A DNA stretch of 64,000 bases from assembly GCA_029448655.1 (NCBI GenBank), contig JACCLO010000007.1:2604001-2668000 (forward strand). The letters are read 5' to 3'. Position numbers and translations under genes: made by a program. Below the pieces are notes generated by a model. That model was given only the letters and a program-made list of their open reading frames with translations, was not told the origin of the DNA and made no database searches. This document shows, piece by piece, positions 43,094 to 55,200 of this stretch; position 1 is the first letter of the stretch, and every line of letters begins with the position of its first letter. Source of the DNA: Wolfiporia cocos. Its lineage: Eukaryota; Basidiomycota; Agaricomycetes; Polyporales; Phaeolaceae.

Positions 43094-43767
43094 TGTCACG
43101 GATTTATTCGTGCAGCCTTCCCCCTTGGTCTATTGACCTCCAAAACCTGCGCGTCAAGCATATTGCAAGAGGCGCTACTGCCTCCCAAAAGTTAGCGAGT
43201 CATGTGACCTCAATTGTGTAGGTCACATGATCTACTAACTTCTCAGATTAGATAGCGGCATCAGGTACCATTACAGGTGCCTTGTCAGGTGACCCTATCT
43301 CTCCAATACAAGCCTAGACGTTGCTAGGCCCCATAACTACATCATTAGTGACATCATAAAGTCTGGGCTTTGTCCTGACTCGTCATTACTGACATCATTC
43401 AAGCTATCTTTAGGGTAGCTCCACATTATGATGCCTTATGGCACCATTGGGCTTAATCAGCCTATTATGCGCAGACCACCTTAGTTTAGGGCGGTCTTAC
43501 CTACCAATAGTGTACATGCTATCTCATGTATATAAATACCAAGCGTCTAGGGCTTATTCCCTAGACTCAACAATCTAAGCATTCTAAGTGTTCAACCATG
43601 AATGTTAGGGTCGTTTCCCTTTTCCTATCCTACTCTTTTACTGCATGAGACTATGCGCCATATCGCCTTTCCAGTTGGATTGGCCCCTCTTAGATGACTA
43701 GGACTATGTTTCTAGGTTGTCACTAGGACCCGCACCCTTCGGTATTGGAAGTCACAGGATTGTGACA
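43094..43767 (+). repeat. Solo LTR, 674 bp
   Basis: TGTCACGG...TTGTGACA flanked by GTGAA (43089-43093 and 43768-43772). TATA box near 43528 (TATATAAATACC). Same family as the minus-strand LTR 24550-25260. Confidence 0.9.
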
Positions 43768-44207
43768 GTGAACTTCATTTTGCAGTTTAGCATCTGCTAT
43801 AATGCAAATAAAAATGAATCTGCCTTTAACGACCTGTGATTCCAGTGTATTCAGCTTTCCAATTATGAGTTGCTCCAGGTCAAGCATGCTAAACCAAGCT
43901 GCCACTACTGTTAGTTTCTTTATGCTTGCTGCAGCAGTTAGTTGCCTTGATGATTTGTGAAGATTATGTGTTAGGTTTGTTTGTATATATATTTTGATTG
44001 CTGAAAGATAGTCATTGCCACTATGGCTCAGTTGGTTATTGCATGTGCAATGCTACAATTCTCACCTTTGGTGGAGGTCTCTGGTTTTAATTTCTGGACT
44101 TACCATTTTATTGTCACAGTAGATTAATCTGCATGCAAACCTACCTCGCAACTGCCATTTCTTAAGCAAAGGACAGTTGGCAGATTAAGATAAATGACTG
44201 AAACTCT

Positions 44208-45470
44208 ACCACTTGAAGAATTCAAAGCACTTTTGCACTTTGTCAAAAGAGGTGCTTCAGGTGAGAATATATTCTCCATAGCTTCTCATCACATACTCAA
44301 CCTCTCAAAGCAATACAAAGACATGGAGAAGGAGCTGGCATGTTTGTTTTTTTCACTCTACTTCATTTGTGAAGTTGTATTGATCTGCTCTGTAGAAAAA
44401 GCAGAAGTAATCTGGCATTGCTTCTGGATGACTTGGAGAACTGGACAATATGTGCACCATTTTTGAGTGAGTCGCATACTTTATAGAGTGATAGATTTGA
44501 GTAGATTCTGATACATGCATAGGATGCCCTGCTGGATTCGCAAATTTTACTGTACATGCTTGGACTCTACTGATATTTTCTGGTATGGTGCAAAAAGTGG
44601 ATGCAGATGGTTTTGAGTGTCTTCTGATAAATTCAGAGGATGGGATTCAATGGATTCTGCGATTTTCTGGTATGATACAAAACTCATGTAAAATAGTTTC
44701 TGGTAGCTTTTGATGGATTGAAGCAATTCAAAGGATGGGGTCTGATATGTTTGAGTATGCTCTGATTGAGTGAGCCTCTGCATATTGGTATGCTCAAGTA
44801 TCTTGGGATAGTTGCTACATTTTCAGACAGGGCAGTTGGGTATTTTCTGATAACTAGTAGTATATTGGAATGCTATCATACTAGCTTTCAATATGTTAAA
44901 TTAGCTTCTATGGTGCAGGCCAGTTAGCCACTGCCACCTTTGTGCAGTGGCCAATCTGGCCAGTCAGAAAAAAATACCTTAATTAAATAAAATATCTATT
45001 TTCATAATGGAGAGCACAAACATGCACTGCAGCAGTGCACTGTATGCCTGTTGCCAAGGCACACCAAATTCAGATGTACTTCACTTAAGTCTATGGCCTA
45101 CAGGAGTGCAAACAAGCAAGCAATCTCACATGCACACAGCATTGCTGCCTTTTCTTACCCAAATTTCACTGTGAACTCAATCCAGTCACGTTGTGCTGGG
45201 GAGCCATGAAGCACTGTTTACATGAACACTGTGATTACACTTTAAAGACCCTTCAGGATAACATGCCAAAAGCCCTTGTCTCAGTGGACCTGCTTATGGT
45301 CCAACATTGGAAGTGCCAGATGATTTGATGGATGAAGGCTTATCACTCAGGTTTGGATGCATGGGATGCATGGGTAAAAGTATAAGTAAAGCTGTTCAGT
45401 TCTTGTAAATACAAACCACATAACCCAGAGGCACAGCAACCCGATGACTAAGGTATAGATTAGATAAATT
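44208..45470. other. Non-coding, AT-rich
   Basis: No gene recognised. Around 44470-44800 a segment containing TTTTCTGGTATG-T-CAAAA occurs twice about 86 bp apart with loosely repeated flanks (TTCTGAT, GGATGGG), a weak degenerate tandem repeat. The rest shows nothing I can name. Confidence 0.55.
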
Positions 45471-46057
45471 TGTCACAGATTTTCCTAAGGCTCCTCCTTA
45501 TTTTTACCATTTTTACCTCATCTTCTACGAATTATACAGTAGTTGTATGACTTACCTGTAGTTAACTCTTAGGTTATCTACATACAAAAACCTTTATGTG
45601 TAGTTAGTAACCCTAACCTACACACCGAACCACGCGACTGCCCTGTACAGTCACGTGACCACTTTACGTGCCTACATCTAGACACATGACCACAGCATAC
45701 CCCGAACACACGGCATTCACTGATAGAGCGTCTGTAACAAAGATATGCTGTAGCAAGTGCATGCTGATGTGTCCCCTAGAAACACCCGGGTAACCGTTTA
45801 TCCAATGGCTCCCCGCGCACCCCAAAGTAGCACCTGGCATTACCGCCCGGCGCACAGACCACATGTCTTTAGGGCAGCCCTTGTAGCACCGCTCCGAAGC
45901 GTATATATATAGTAGACCTCTGAGGTGTACCGTCCTCAGAACTAATCATCTCTCTTTGTCTATTGCCTAAGTGTGCATTGCCTAAGCTCCGCTCTACTTA
46001 CTATCTCTCGTCACTGCCACCTCAAGCAAAAACCTTACAAGTGAGTAATCCGTGACA
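45471..46057 (+). repeat. Solo LTR, 587 bp
   Basis: TGTCACAG...CCGTGACA. The flanks contain AATTT on both sides, but in a register that shares the terminal T and A of the LTR, so the duplication is ambiguous by one base. TATA box near 45905 (TATATATATAG). Related to the minus-strand LTR 14425-15111. Confidence 0.82.
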
Positions 46058-46198
46058 ATTTCAGTCTATATTTCTGCATCTAGATTACTCTAGGCTAATG
46101 TTGCAACAGTCTGGCTATGGCTTGGTTAGGCTTGGCTTTGAGCAGCTATGGCTATCCATCAGCTTATTCCCACAGATAGGTGCCCAGCTAATGCACAG

Positions 46199-46684
46199 TG
46201 TCACAAACCTGTGATGTCCCAACCAACGCTCTGCCCAATACACCTGCTCCAACCTCTAACGTCCAAGTCCCTACACCCTAGGCCCCTTAGTGCCCAACGC
46301 TAAGGTCGAAGGTTGCAGCTTGATAGTGATGAGGTAGTCGAGGTCACAGAGTAGCGGTCTTAAGTAGCGCAGCAGAGAGGTACAGTGTAAGGGGGCCTAA
46401 GCCCCAATGAACAGATTGACAAGTCTGGGGAGTAAGCCCCAGACGACACGTCATATATACATTGGATGTCGCAGCGCTAACTACTGGCAATAGACCATGC
46501 CCTAAAGCAACGCGGCCTGTGCGCGCACACCTAGTACACAACCAGTGACTGCTTACATAATATACATCACGTGACCTACAGGTTATCTTATCTCTCACTA
46601 GCGACTATCTAATCAATCAGGTGACTTCTGAACGTAAGTCACTAGGTTCGAGACGAGTGAGGGGCATAATGTCAAAATGTGACA
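46199..46684 (-). repeat. Solo LTR, 486 bp, minus orientation
   Basis: TGTCACAA...TGTGACA flanked by CACAG (46194-46198 and 46685-46689). The minus-strand TATA box lies near 46457. The short block AGTCTGGGGAGTAAGCCCC resembles a block in the TRIM-like LTRs (9277-9300). Confidence 0.88.
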
Positions 46685-47596
46685 CACAGTCTGGTCTGGT
46701 GATGGTTCAGCTATGGCTGAGCTGTTGTAGCTGGCTCCTAATATGGATAATTCGCTTTTTTGAAGTGCTCCTGCGCTCATCTCTGAGTACTACCATTAGT
46801 GATGTCTAGTATATGTATTATATCTGCATACTTGATGATTTGATGACTTAAGTTGCTAGTCCAGAGGTGAGGTGGAGCTCAGGGTACAAGGAGCTCATTC
46901 ATGACAGCATGTTCATGACAGATTGTGAGACGAAACATGACTCCAGTACTTTGGTAGTCATTTTGAGGAGATTTTGAGGTTGTAGGAGATGCTCCAGAGA
47001 TAACCTATCACATTGGGGCCATAGCCATGGCTTGAGTGGTTCTGTAGCCACAGCCAACTGATCAAGAAGCCAGATCAGCCATTTGCTGCTCATGAGGGGT
47101 GGCTTGGCTATGTTCTGGCTCAGTCTGGCCAGCTTGTGGCTATGAAGCCAGACCATTGTAACACTACTCTAGGCACATGCTTAGATAAAGTGGCCAATTT
47201 GTTGATTTGATAAAGAATAACTCTGTCAATTTTGAAGATAAAAAAATTCTATCTGGCAGAAATGTTCCCATAACCAATCTGAACACTTCTACCAGAACAG
47301 AGTTTGTTTAAGATTTTTCTACAGCAAATAGTTTTTCTTGCACAAAGGTAGCGGTGGCTAAGTGACCTGCACCATAGTATACTGCCGGGTGCCTAAAAAT
47401 AGCAAATTCTATAAAGAGTCTAACTTTCATATCAGATAATATCCGGTAGCTACTGATAGTTTCTGATATGAGGTATTTTCACTGGGGGTCAAGGTAGGGG
47501 CAACAGGTTACTAAAAGGTGTGTCAACGGTTACAGGCAGGTCCACAGTTCACCGGGAGCATCTGATGTCGACGAGGCTCATAAATGGCGTTGGGCC
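46685..47596. other. Non-coding, low-complexity
   Basis: The stretch has many GGCTATGGCT/CTGGCT words (46690-47160) and an AT-rich part after 47160. No open frame with a recognisable domain was found. Confidence 0.5.
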
Positions 47597-47604
47597 GTAA
47601 TGTC

Positions 47605-48615
47605 TAGTGTTGTGAGGTCCCGGTCCCAAGGACCGCTAAAGATCAAGGACAGGACCAGGACCGGACTGATTAGGACCGATTCAGCGGTCCGGTCCAGTCC
47701 CGGTCCTAACACGGTCCTGGTCCTGGTCCTAACGAGGTGTCAATTTATACAGGACCGGTTGGGACCGGTCTGGACCAGTCCCGGACCGGTCACAAAAGTT
47801 AGCATAGAATAGTTCTTCGACTCCAAGATTTTAAACCATGATGCACTAATTTAAACATAAAATCAAGTACCTAAGACTCCAGTGAGTGATCCAAGACGAT
47901 CTGCATCATGTATGCACCACTAGCTAAGCATCACAAAACCTGACAATAATAGTTTTCACCAGTAAAGCTTCTAATATTAATGATACAATGAAGCACTGCT
48001 ATTGTCTTTGGCAGTGCTTAACACATGCAGTCTGCCCTCATGTTATCACTAATGTTGTTGACTTGCACACAGTTGTATATGATCCCGCCCAGTAGCTTTG
48101 ACATTTGCATGTTGATATAGATATATATCCAGTTCAATCTCATGCAGTCACTGGCTTCCACCATTTAGTGGTCACTATTACTAGTCATTGTGTCATACAA
48201 GAATGAAACAATAAAAAATGTCATCAGGTTTAACCTGAGATGTGCAGTCACCACAGTGGCATATATAAATATATACCAGCTTCAGTGTACCAACCATACT
48301 GGCCAAACTCAACAATCGGTGCATCATAGTCAATTTGCGAGCTGTACTAAGTATGTTTTGATACATGTTGAGCAATAAGTGCCCTTTCGTCGCATTTTCT
48401 TACAAATAAAATATAGTCAAGTGAATGACCATTCAATCGGTCCTGGACCGGTTCAGACCGGTCCTGGGACCGGTATAGGACCGCGGTCCTGCTTGGGACC
48501 GGTCCTCAGTCCGGTCTCTCATTGCCTGCACCGGTCCGGTCCTGGTCCTGGTCCTGGTCCTCGGTCCTGCCCGAAACATGCAAAAGACCGGACCGGACCG
48601 GACCTCGCAACACTA
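47605..48615. mobile_element. Non-autonomous hAT-like element with GGACCGG-rich ends
   Basis: 1011 bp flanked by the 8-bp duplication GTAATGTC (47597-47604 and 48616-48623). Terminal inverted repeats start TAGTGTTG(T/C)GAGGTCC. About 200 bp at each end are packed with GGTCC/GGACC/CCGGTCC words in both orientations (47625-47790 and 48438-48605), probably transposase sites; the middle is AT-rich and non-coding. Confidence 0.88.
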
Positions 48616-48623
48616 GTAATGTC

Positions 48624-48984
48624 GTACTATCGACAGTTGCAGGTGGATAAAGCCACTAAAACCCCACCGGGAGCATCTATTGTCGCTAAGGTGTGGGTCG
48701 GGAGGAATCAGCGGAGATATCAACATGGTGTTCCCACGTGACAGAGTCGAACACCTGTTGCTGCGACTGCTGTGGCGTGAGGCTGAGCCTCGTGAGCTGA
48801 GAAGGTGGCCCCAAGGGCGCGGTTGAGGTGGCCCAAGGCGTAAGCAGCGCGGGGTTATTGTCAACGGTCGCAGGTGGGGGCCCTTCCACCCCACCGGGTA
48901 GAGTTTCAGTTTCTGAGATGCTTCTGCAATGTGAGATAGGAAGCTTCTTAGCACTTTAGGCCCAGGCGCCCGAGACACGGCAAT
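48624..48984 (-). other. Unassigned segment with a possible coding remnant
   Basis: On the minus strand a 67-codon frame at 48889-48686 has protein-like composition (SQLTRLSLTPQQSQQQVFDS), and a CTCCCGGTGGGG...CACCTGC unit recurs near 48850, 48670 and, across the hAT-like insertion, 47545. I cannot name it; it may be a fragment of an older element. Confidence 0.3.
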
Positions 48985-49004
48985 TAAAGAAATATCTTAA
49001 GTCG

Positions 49005-49095
49005 CTGCTGGATAAATAAAATCGATCGAGCGAGGATCGAACCAAGCTCATGGTTGACCAAAGTCGCAACAGACTAGACCGCTGGACCATATGAG
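49005..49095 (-). other. tRNA-like sequence (SINE head or tRNA relic)
   Basis: On the minus strand TGGTCCAGCGGTCTAG (A-box-like) and GGTTCGATCC (B-box) are about 37 bp apart. A proper acceptor stem could not be matched, so I do not call it a tRNA gene. Confidence 0.4.
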
Positions 49096-49299
49096 ACTAC
49101 TTCAATGCGCAGTGCTAACGTATATCGCTAACGTATATGTTACAATTTAAGTGCTGGGTTCGCGCAAGTTACATCTTCCCTGCCTCAGATACATCTTCGA
49201 TGCCAAAGGTACGCGCGTCTATCATCCGCCGCCTCGGACGCGACGAAGACAAACTTCCTCGTCCTACCACACACCGCATTGACACATTTACTTCAGTTT

Positions 49300-50204
49300 C
49301 TAACATAGCTTGGGAGAGTGAGGCGCACCCAGTGAGCTCGTGAGCTCTGTCACTAGCTTGGTGTAGGCTATACCCCTCTGATTGGTCGCGGAGTAGATTG
49401 AATTTGTTCCGTTTGTAGCAGCTAGCTAAAGATATAAATGGGTTGACGTGTGTAGCGAGTCTGAGCAATTTACAAGAGACCCGTCCTTGTAAGGATCTAC
49501 TTCCTGTCGAAGCTCACCCCCTCTGCAATGAGACCCGCACTTGAGATCAAAGTCATGTCCAGCATTTCTCGGCAGATATCTGCATCCACGACCTCGATAG
49601 ACTGATACTAATCTCAGGCTACCCACGACCAAAGACACGCCACTCACCAAAAGGCGTTTGACAAGCTTCACCAACGTCTCGTTCTCAGATTCAGTCTTCT
49701 CTTTCGCCCGCAGCGCCTTTATTACAGCGTCCCTGTCAGCACTATCCGCGTCGGGATTGGCGGAATCGGCACCAGCAAATGATTTAGCGTCTGCGAGGAT
49801 ATCTGCTAGCTCAGCATCTATAGTCCAGACTATGTCGACGAGAATTTCGCCAAAAGTTCGATTGCTGGATGACTTTGCGGCGGGCACAGAAGACGACAGC
49901 AGGTGCTCCAGCACTGACTGTATGAGCGAGGCGAATGCGTCCACGGTAGCGATGCGCACCCTCGCGCCAGCGCACCCCTTCACACAGATGTTTTTAGGCC
50001 CACACGCTCACCCAATGGAAGACTCCATGAGGCAAACTTCGCGACAGTCACGGCGTTGCCCTCGATACAGCTCCCCTCAGCCGCCCTCCCCTCGCACCTA
50101 TCCTCGCTCGCTGCCGAGCTAGAAAGATAGATTTCAATTTTTAGCGCCGCAGCAAACTCAGCGGTCTCGTGCTGACTTACCATATCCTCGCCCATTGTCG
50201 CCAT
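49300..50204 (-). pseudogene. THO complex subunit 2 (THO2/THOC2), internal fragment
   Basis: The minus strand encodes FGEILVDIVWTIDAELADIL, ETLVKLVKRLLV, then across a GTGAGT intron DADICREMLDMTLISSAGLI and VSFDRK, and after another intron YKRNKFNLLRDQSEGY, followed (7 nt shifted) by KLVTELTSSLGAPHSP. The last two blocks are a hallmark of THO2, a large scaffold of the TREX/THO mRNA-export complex. A TAG stop directly after DRK and the 7-nt shift in EGY/TKL break it, and the sequence ends near 49300, where the rest of a protein of well over 1000 residues should follow. The exons before 49983 are uncertain. It lies 180 bp downstream of the KDZ gene on the same strand. Confidence 0.72.
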
Positions 50205-50387
50205 TGGCTCTGAATCAATCGCCCTCTACCATAACCGTTTACTTCCACGTACTATCGTCGCACTTGAACACCTACCAGATCCACTCTACCAACGAACTTC
50301 TCCATACAACCTGATTGTAATCGCAAATACCGCGATGCTTGTCTATTAGAAGCGATTTAGCCCTATAGCACACAGCGGGCTCTTCAA

Positions 50388-53300
50388 TTACCTTCGAGCG
50401 TATCCTGCTTGACCGTGTCTTCCCGATTTGTCCTCTGTCAAGGCCCGCCACCTCCATTTGTTCTCGAAGTACTTAAAATATCGATATGTGCGCCGCATCT
50501 CCTCCTCGACCAGTTTCACCTGTTCATCCCAGCGAGAATGCAGTGCGCTGGACCTAAACCAATGTACTCGCGTGGCTTCGAACGTATCAGCGCCTGGACG
50601 CCCCCGGAGGAAAGGTGCGGTACGCACCATCTGTCAAATATTCTCGCAAGTTCCCTTCCTGCTTCTCCAAATAGTTGACGCTCTCCCATATCCATGATGG
50701 CGACTTCTTGCTGTCCCCAAGACGCTGATCCTCTGTATACAGCACGTACGGTGTTAGGTCCCTTGGCGCGAGTGGATGCCACGTTGAGTCGTTCGGCGAC
50801 ACCCCGAGTTTTAGCAATGCCTCCCTAGCCCGCCTATACACATCCGCTGCCGCTTCCATTTGATCGTTCTTGCGCCTAATTTGCTTTTGCGCCCGAGTTG
50901 TCTCCCTTTGTCCTGAAATGTGCTGCTTCTGCTTGCAGAACGCATATGCTGTGATCAAATGTGTGCGAACGTCGTCCAACGCATCACTAGCCTGTCCTTT
51001 TTGCAAAGCCAGCTCTACTTCACACGCATGCTTCAAACTTGCGCACGCGAGCAGGGTCGGCTCCAGTCCGGACGGCAGTCCAATATCGATGCTCTCCACC
51101 TCATCTCGTGTCGCTGAAGTGTTAAGCCGTGCTCGCTTGCTCATGCTGTCGGCCCCTATACGTTTCCGTTTCGTTACACCTGATTGTGCTGTAGACTCGC
51201 CGAATGATGTATCCGCTTCATCGCTGCTGCAGTCTTCGCTGTCTTTTTGCTCGAATTGTCTCGGCTGATCAAATGACTTGGGCCTGTTCGCGCTCTTCGC
51301 GTTGAGTTCTCCGATAGCAGCATCAATCAGCGGAGTCAAGAATCGATCGCGCTGTTCAACCCAAACCTCCGAGCGCGCCACGAAACGGGACACCTGTTCA
51401 GTTATCGTCGACGATTCTGCATCTGTGAGCTCATCCGTGCGAGCGAACGAGCTCAGTAGCGCAAGCCTATGAGTTCAGTTATTTCTGCATCAGCCACGCC
51501 CGCGCGACATTCGCTTTTAACGTAGCACGCACTGCATCTCTTGAAGCGTTATCCCTTCTTCAACTGTAGAAGCTAGGCTAGGGGAACCGGTAGCACCCTC
51601 GAGGATGTGCGACTGCAAATCAGCCAATGCTTCCTTCCGCGTGATGCCTAGGTCGACGTTCAGTTGGCGTCAAGACTTCCACCACAAACTCACTCGCACC
51701 TTTTGAACTGCATGCTTCATAAGGATTAGATAACATGGCATGATTTTTCATATTGACGACTTTCTTCTGCCACTCCCTCTCCTCACGTCTCCACTGCTCG
51801 AGCGTTGTACTGCCCAGGTAGCTCGAGCATATACCTTCCTCCAGCTTCGTCAATGTTTCTCGAGATGCTGTCTCTTGCTCCATTGCTTGAGAGTGTTTCT
51901 TCGCCAAATCCTTCGCTGCACTTATATTTAACCGGCCGGAAATTCCCATCCCAGATAAGTACGAACCAATACCATGCACTCGGCGCACATTCATATCGGA
52001 ATGATGGTCATTGATCACATCGTGCCGGTGTCCAGCGGTCATCTCTCATGTTCGCGCACCCAGAGCGTTTAACGTAGCCCATATACGTTCTGGAGCCTCG
52101 CCATCTGTCATTCCGACTCCGGGTAGCCAATGGTACGAGAATTTCCATCGACACAACGCTTTGTGACCTGGCAGATGGAACTTGCCAATAGCCCGAACGA
52201 TGTTCGGGAAATATTTGAAAGACATTGACGGGAATTGGGAGATGCGCCGAACGATCTCCGTCATCCGCTTGTCGAAATGGATCCCATACTGGCAATTGAT
52301 GTCGTAGCCTGAGACATGCGTTCGCAGATTCATCCAAGGCTGTAGTCCCGAGAGCATAGCGAAGTCGACGTTCGCAAACCTCGATACCATGAATTAGCCG
52401 ACGCCGTCGGTATGCGTGTCGTATGACCCACCTTTCACCTTTCTGCAGATCTACACCACCTCCTGGCAAAACGAACATGTGCCTGGCACAAGACAAACCA
52501 ACGGTACCTGAAACTTTGCCACCGTAGTGTCCGAACCCCATAGCTCCGAAATTGCTGCATGTGGAAGTCTACGTACGAGGAATTTAAATACAAGGGTTTC
52601 GGTGCTCGCCCCCTGTGCATAAAAACAGCTTACCTCTACTTCCAATGGTCCCAACGACGATTGGAACGTAGCGAATTCATCCTCATTTGCAAAGTAGGAC
52701 GCCCCCTTGGTCATCGCATAGTCGAGGTCGTCTCCTGGTTTTGCTCTCATATTCTGATGGAAATTACCATCCACAGTGTGAAACAGCGAATCCAGAAATC
52801 TGCGACGCGCTCAGTATTCTTATCGCTAGTTACGACACTCTGTCTTACTCGTCACCTCGGTCTCGACCTTTCCAATTGGGTTCCATGTTGATTCTTGGCT
52901 GCGGGCAGGTGGGACATAACACGGCCAGACATCTTGGCTTCATCTCCATGCTCGGTTGTTCCCCGGCTCGCTTGCAGGCTTGCAGGTATATGAATTCGCG
53001 CTGTGATGCGAGGAACTCGCGATAGCGGTCCTGACAATGTTGATTCAACTCAGTCAAGACAAACTGGCTGCAGCCACTCACCGGTACCAAGTCCGGACAA
53101 ACGTTGTCCGTCGTTCTGCACAGGTATGTGACAAAATCCTTTGCGCTGACTTGAGCTTGCAACGAAAGTAGGTGAAAATCTCTCATGACGTGCATAGTGA
53201 ACGCGGTCCGCGGCTTTTCCCAAGAGCCAGGATAGAGACCGAATTCAGCCAGTTGAAGGGCATGAGCAGTGGGCTCAAGCCTGTTAGGTAAGCGACATGC

Positions 53301-54105
53301 ACAGTAATGCACGCGCGTCGTCTCAATGCCGTGCTCGTGTACAACAGTCACCACAGAAGCGTTCGCTTGGTTGCTGGAGCATTTCCCACCGTCGTGTCCC
53401 AGCGCGATTATCAAACCTGTCTCCGCAAGCGTGGTCTGCTCCCAAATCAACGTTGTCGTATTCCATTTCTCCAAACGATGAAATGGAGAGTGCGTGTGTT
53501 GCTTTATCGTGCAGGACGCACATAGGACAGGGGGGTGGTAGCAATCTCGACAATGATACTGCGCCGTCCCGGGGTGATTGCTTGAACAGCCAGCGCAGGC
53601 TATCCCGGTAGCAGGCCCAACCTCACGTCGGAATATGATATCGAGGACCTTCGACGCCCAGGTTTTGAGAAATGCAGACACCCTCACATTTGGCGGCTAA
53701 GAGCACAAGCTGCATAAGATTATGTGGCTGAGGTATCTGTAGTCTTACCGTCGAATTGCTAATCCGCGAGCCTTCGTGTGTGTCTCTGACCTTGTCATTC
53801 TGTTCCTTGTCCCCTTCCTCCTCCTCGGCTAATGCGCCGTCCCCGTCTACGGTTGCAGGCAGTACATCGTCGACGTCGCCGCGGTCCCGAGACTCTTGCT
53901 CAAGTTCGAGATATTCTTCTCGCAGTGTGAGTTCTGGGTCGCTGGAGGAACTGCTGCCTCCTGCGGGACTGTCTGTTTTCTTCAAGCTGGCAAAGGGGTC
54001 GAGCATTTTGGTGTGCTTCAAGCCTCGTGCGTTGTCCGCTGATTTGTGTGCGCGTGTTCGGCTAGAATACGAGGTCGATCTGCGTCCTCGCGCGCGCGTA
54101 GACAT
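50388..54105 (-). pseudogene. KDZ-type DNA transposase with CxC2 zinc cluster, two lesions
   Basis: Hand-placed exons: 54105-53749, 53696-52849, 52799-52634, 52568-52432, 52379-51533, 51466-50628, 50575-50388; introns are 49-66 nt and all phases agree. The order is: basic N-terminus, acidic region, a CxC2-type cysteine cluster (GIACAGCSSN, YHCRDCYHPPVLCASC), then the KDZ catalytic domain with VDGNFHQN (Asp, about 52770), GVDLQKGER, SGYDINCQY, KFHLPGH, GVGMTDGEAPERIW (Glu) and GHRHDVIND, and a C-terminal helical part ending in EEEMRRTYRYFKYF. A TGA at 52048-52046 replaces an Arg codon (CGA to TGA) just before GHRHD, and one extra base near 51655 shifts the frame. Otherwise it is complete. KDZ genes are widely expanded in Agaricomycetes. 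Confidence 0.88.
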
Positions 54106-55200
54106 TTTTGAGCACAGATATAGGGAGGACGCGATTGGAAGGCCCGCTGCCAGGATGGGTGCAAGCACCCAAAGAGATCGTTGGATGCTAGCCTCCTGTG
54201 AGGTACACCCCTATTTCCGCAAAATTTGGGGTAGTTTGCGGCAAACATATATTCATCTAAGACATCGTAATTGATTATGTCACAACGACCCCACATCTAG
54301 CTCATATGAGAATGAGAGCGTGCCTCGTATACGTTTGAACGCCGAGAGCTGCTTGTATCTCAAATGGCCGACAACATCGACTGCCATGCGCTCCAGCAGC
54401 TTGCCTGCAGGTTGTCGTAATAGATTGTAATTACTGTTCAGAGATCTGGCGGGCGCAAAGTGTGTACGCGGGGCCCCCATTGCAAGGCTATCTAATATCA
54501 GGATACGCTGCTTATTGCGTGCTCGCAGCCTCCTCTTGTGGGGCCTGCGCTGAGATGATCACATTCCTATCATTGACAGTTGGATATATCCCGTACGCTT
54601 TGTAGGCAGTTACTCACCCGTCTTCTCCTCGTTGACGAGCCCAGACTTTCCGCACCTGCACGCTGCGGTGCCTAGCTACCCCCTCCTCATTGACGCACGC
54701 TGACATTGTAGCAGCAGTACTGGGCACTTCTAGTATTATCGGAGTCTTGATATGCGCACCACATTGAGCTGGGGGGACCACGCCTTCGCCCGCCGAAGTG
54801 GCTCTTGTTTTATGGAATTCGATCCTCTGTTGGCCACTATGCGACAACCATCCGAGCGAGGTAAGCCACCTGTGCATACTCCGGCCATTCGCAGGGAACA
54901 TCACTGTTGGCGTACAGGGCGCACGTCCACATTTAACTTATGCCGCTCTAGGAGCAGCACACGAGCTAAACTGTAGCGGGCACCGCTCTAGGAGCAGTGG
55001 ACGCTCTGCGGCGAGGGATATCGCTGCCTGGAGAAAACCGCTTGAGGAGCAGTATTCCTTGGCAGCGGACCGCTCCAGGGGCAGGTGCAGGCGGCGAAGC
55101 GGTGAATAGCGCAGCGAAGCATGCATGCCAAAATGCGAGCGTTCCCACGAAGATGTCACGGGGATATGTCCGCTACATCCGTGATCAAAATCCGTTGCAA
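54106..55200. other. Intergenic, upstream of the KDZ gene
   Basis: No gene recognised. It contains the CCGCTCTAGGAGCAG motif cluster listed next, and otherwise nothing nameable. Confidence 0.5.
54944..55086. repeat. Cluster of four CCGCTCTAGGAGCAG-type palindromic motifs
   Basis: CCGCTCTAGGAGCAG at about 54945 and 54984, with variants CCGCTTGAGGAGCAG (55038) and CCGCTCCAGGGGCAG (55071). The core GCTC-TAG-GAGC is an interrupted palindrome. The same motif makes up the big inverted repeat at 62006-62730. Confidence 0.75.

Larger units (their letters stand above)
42190..44207. mobile_element. Foldback element with tRNA-like arms (copy 2), interrupted twice
   Basis: The left arm fragment starts near 42190 (GTTGCAAGCTAGGTTTGCATGC) and the right arm ends at 44207 (ACTGAAACTCTA). 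Two solo LTRs (42273-42982, 43094-43767) lie inside. After removing them the arms and the AT-rich middle align with 22743-23435. The left end is truncated or diverged, so no target duplication could be read. The right arm again has a plus-strand A-box (ATGGCTCAGTTGG); its B-box is mutated (GGTTTTAATTTC). Confidence 0.75.

Noticed and set aside
52046..52048. TGA as an intron boundary rather than a stop
   Set aside because: No donor/acceptor pair of plausible length surrounds it, and the frame resumes with the expected GHRHD block in the same phase.
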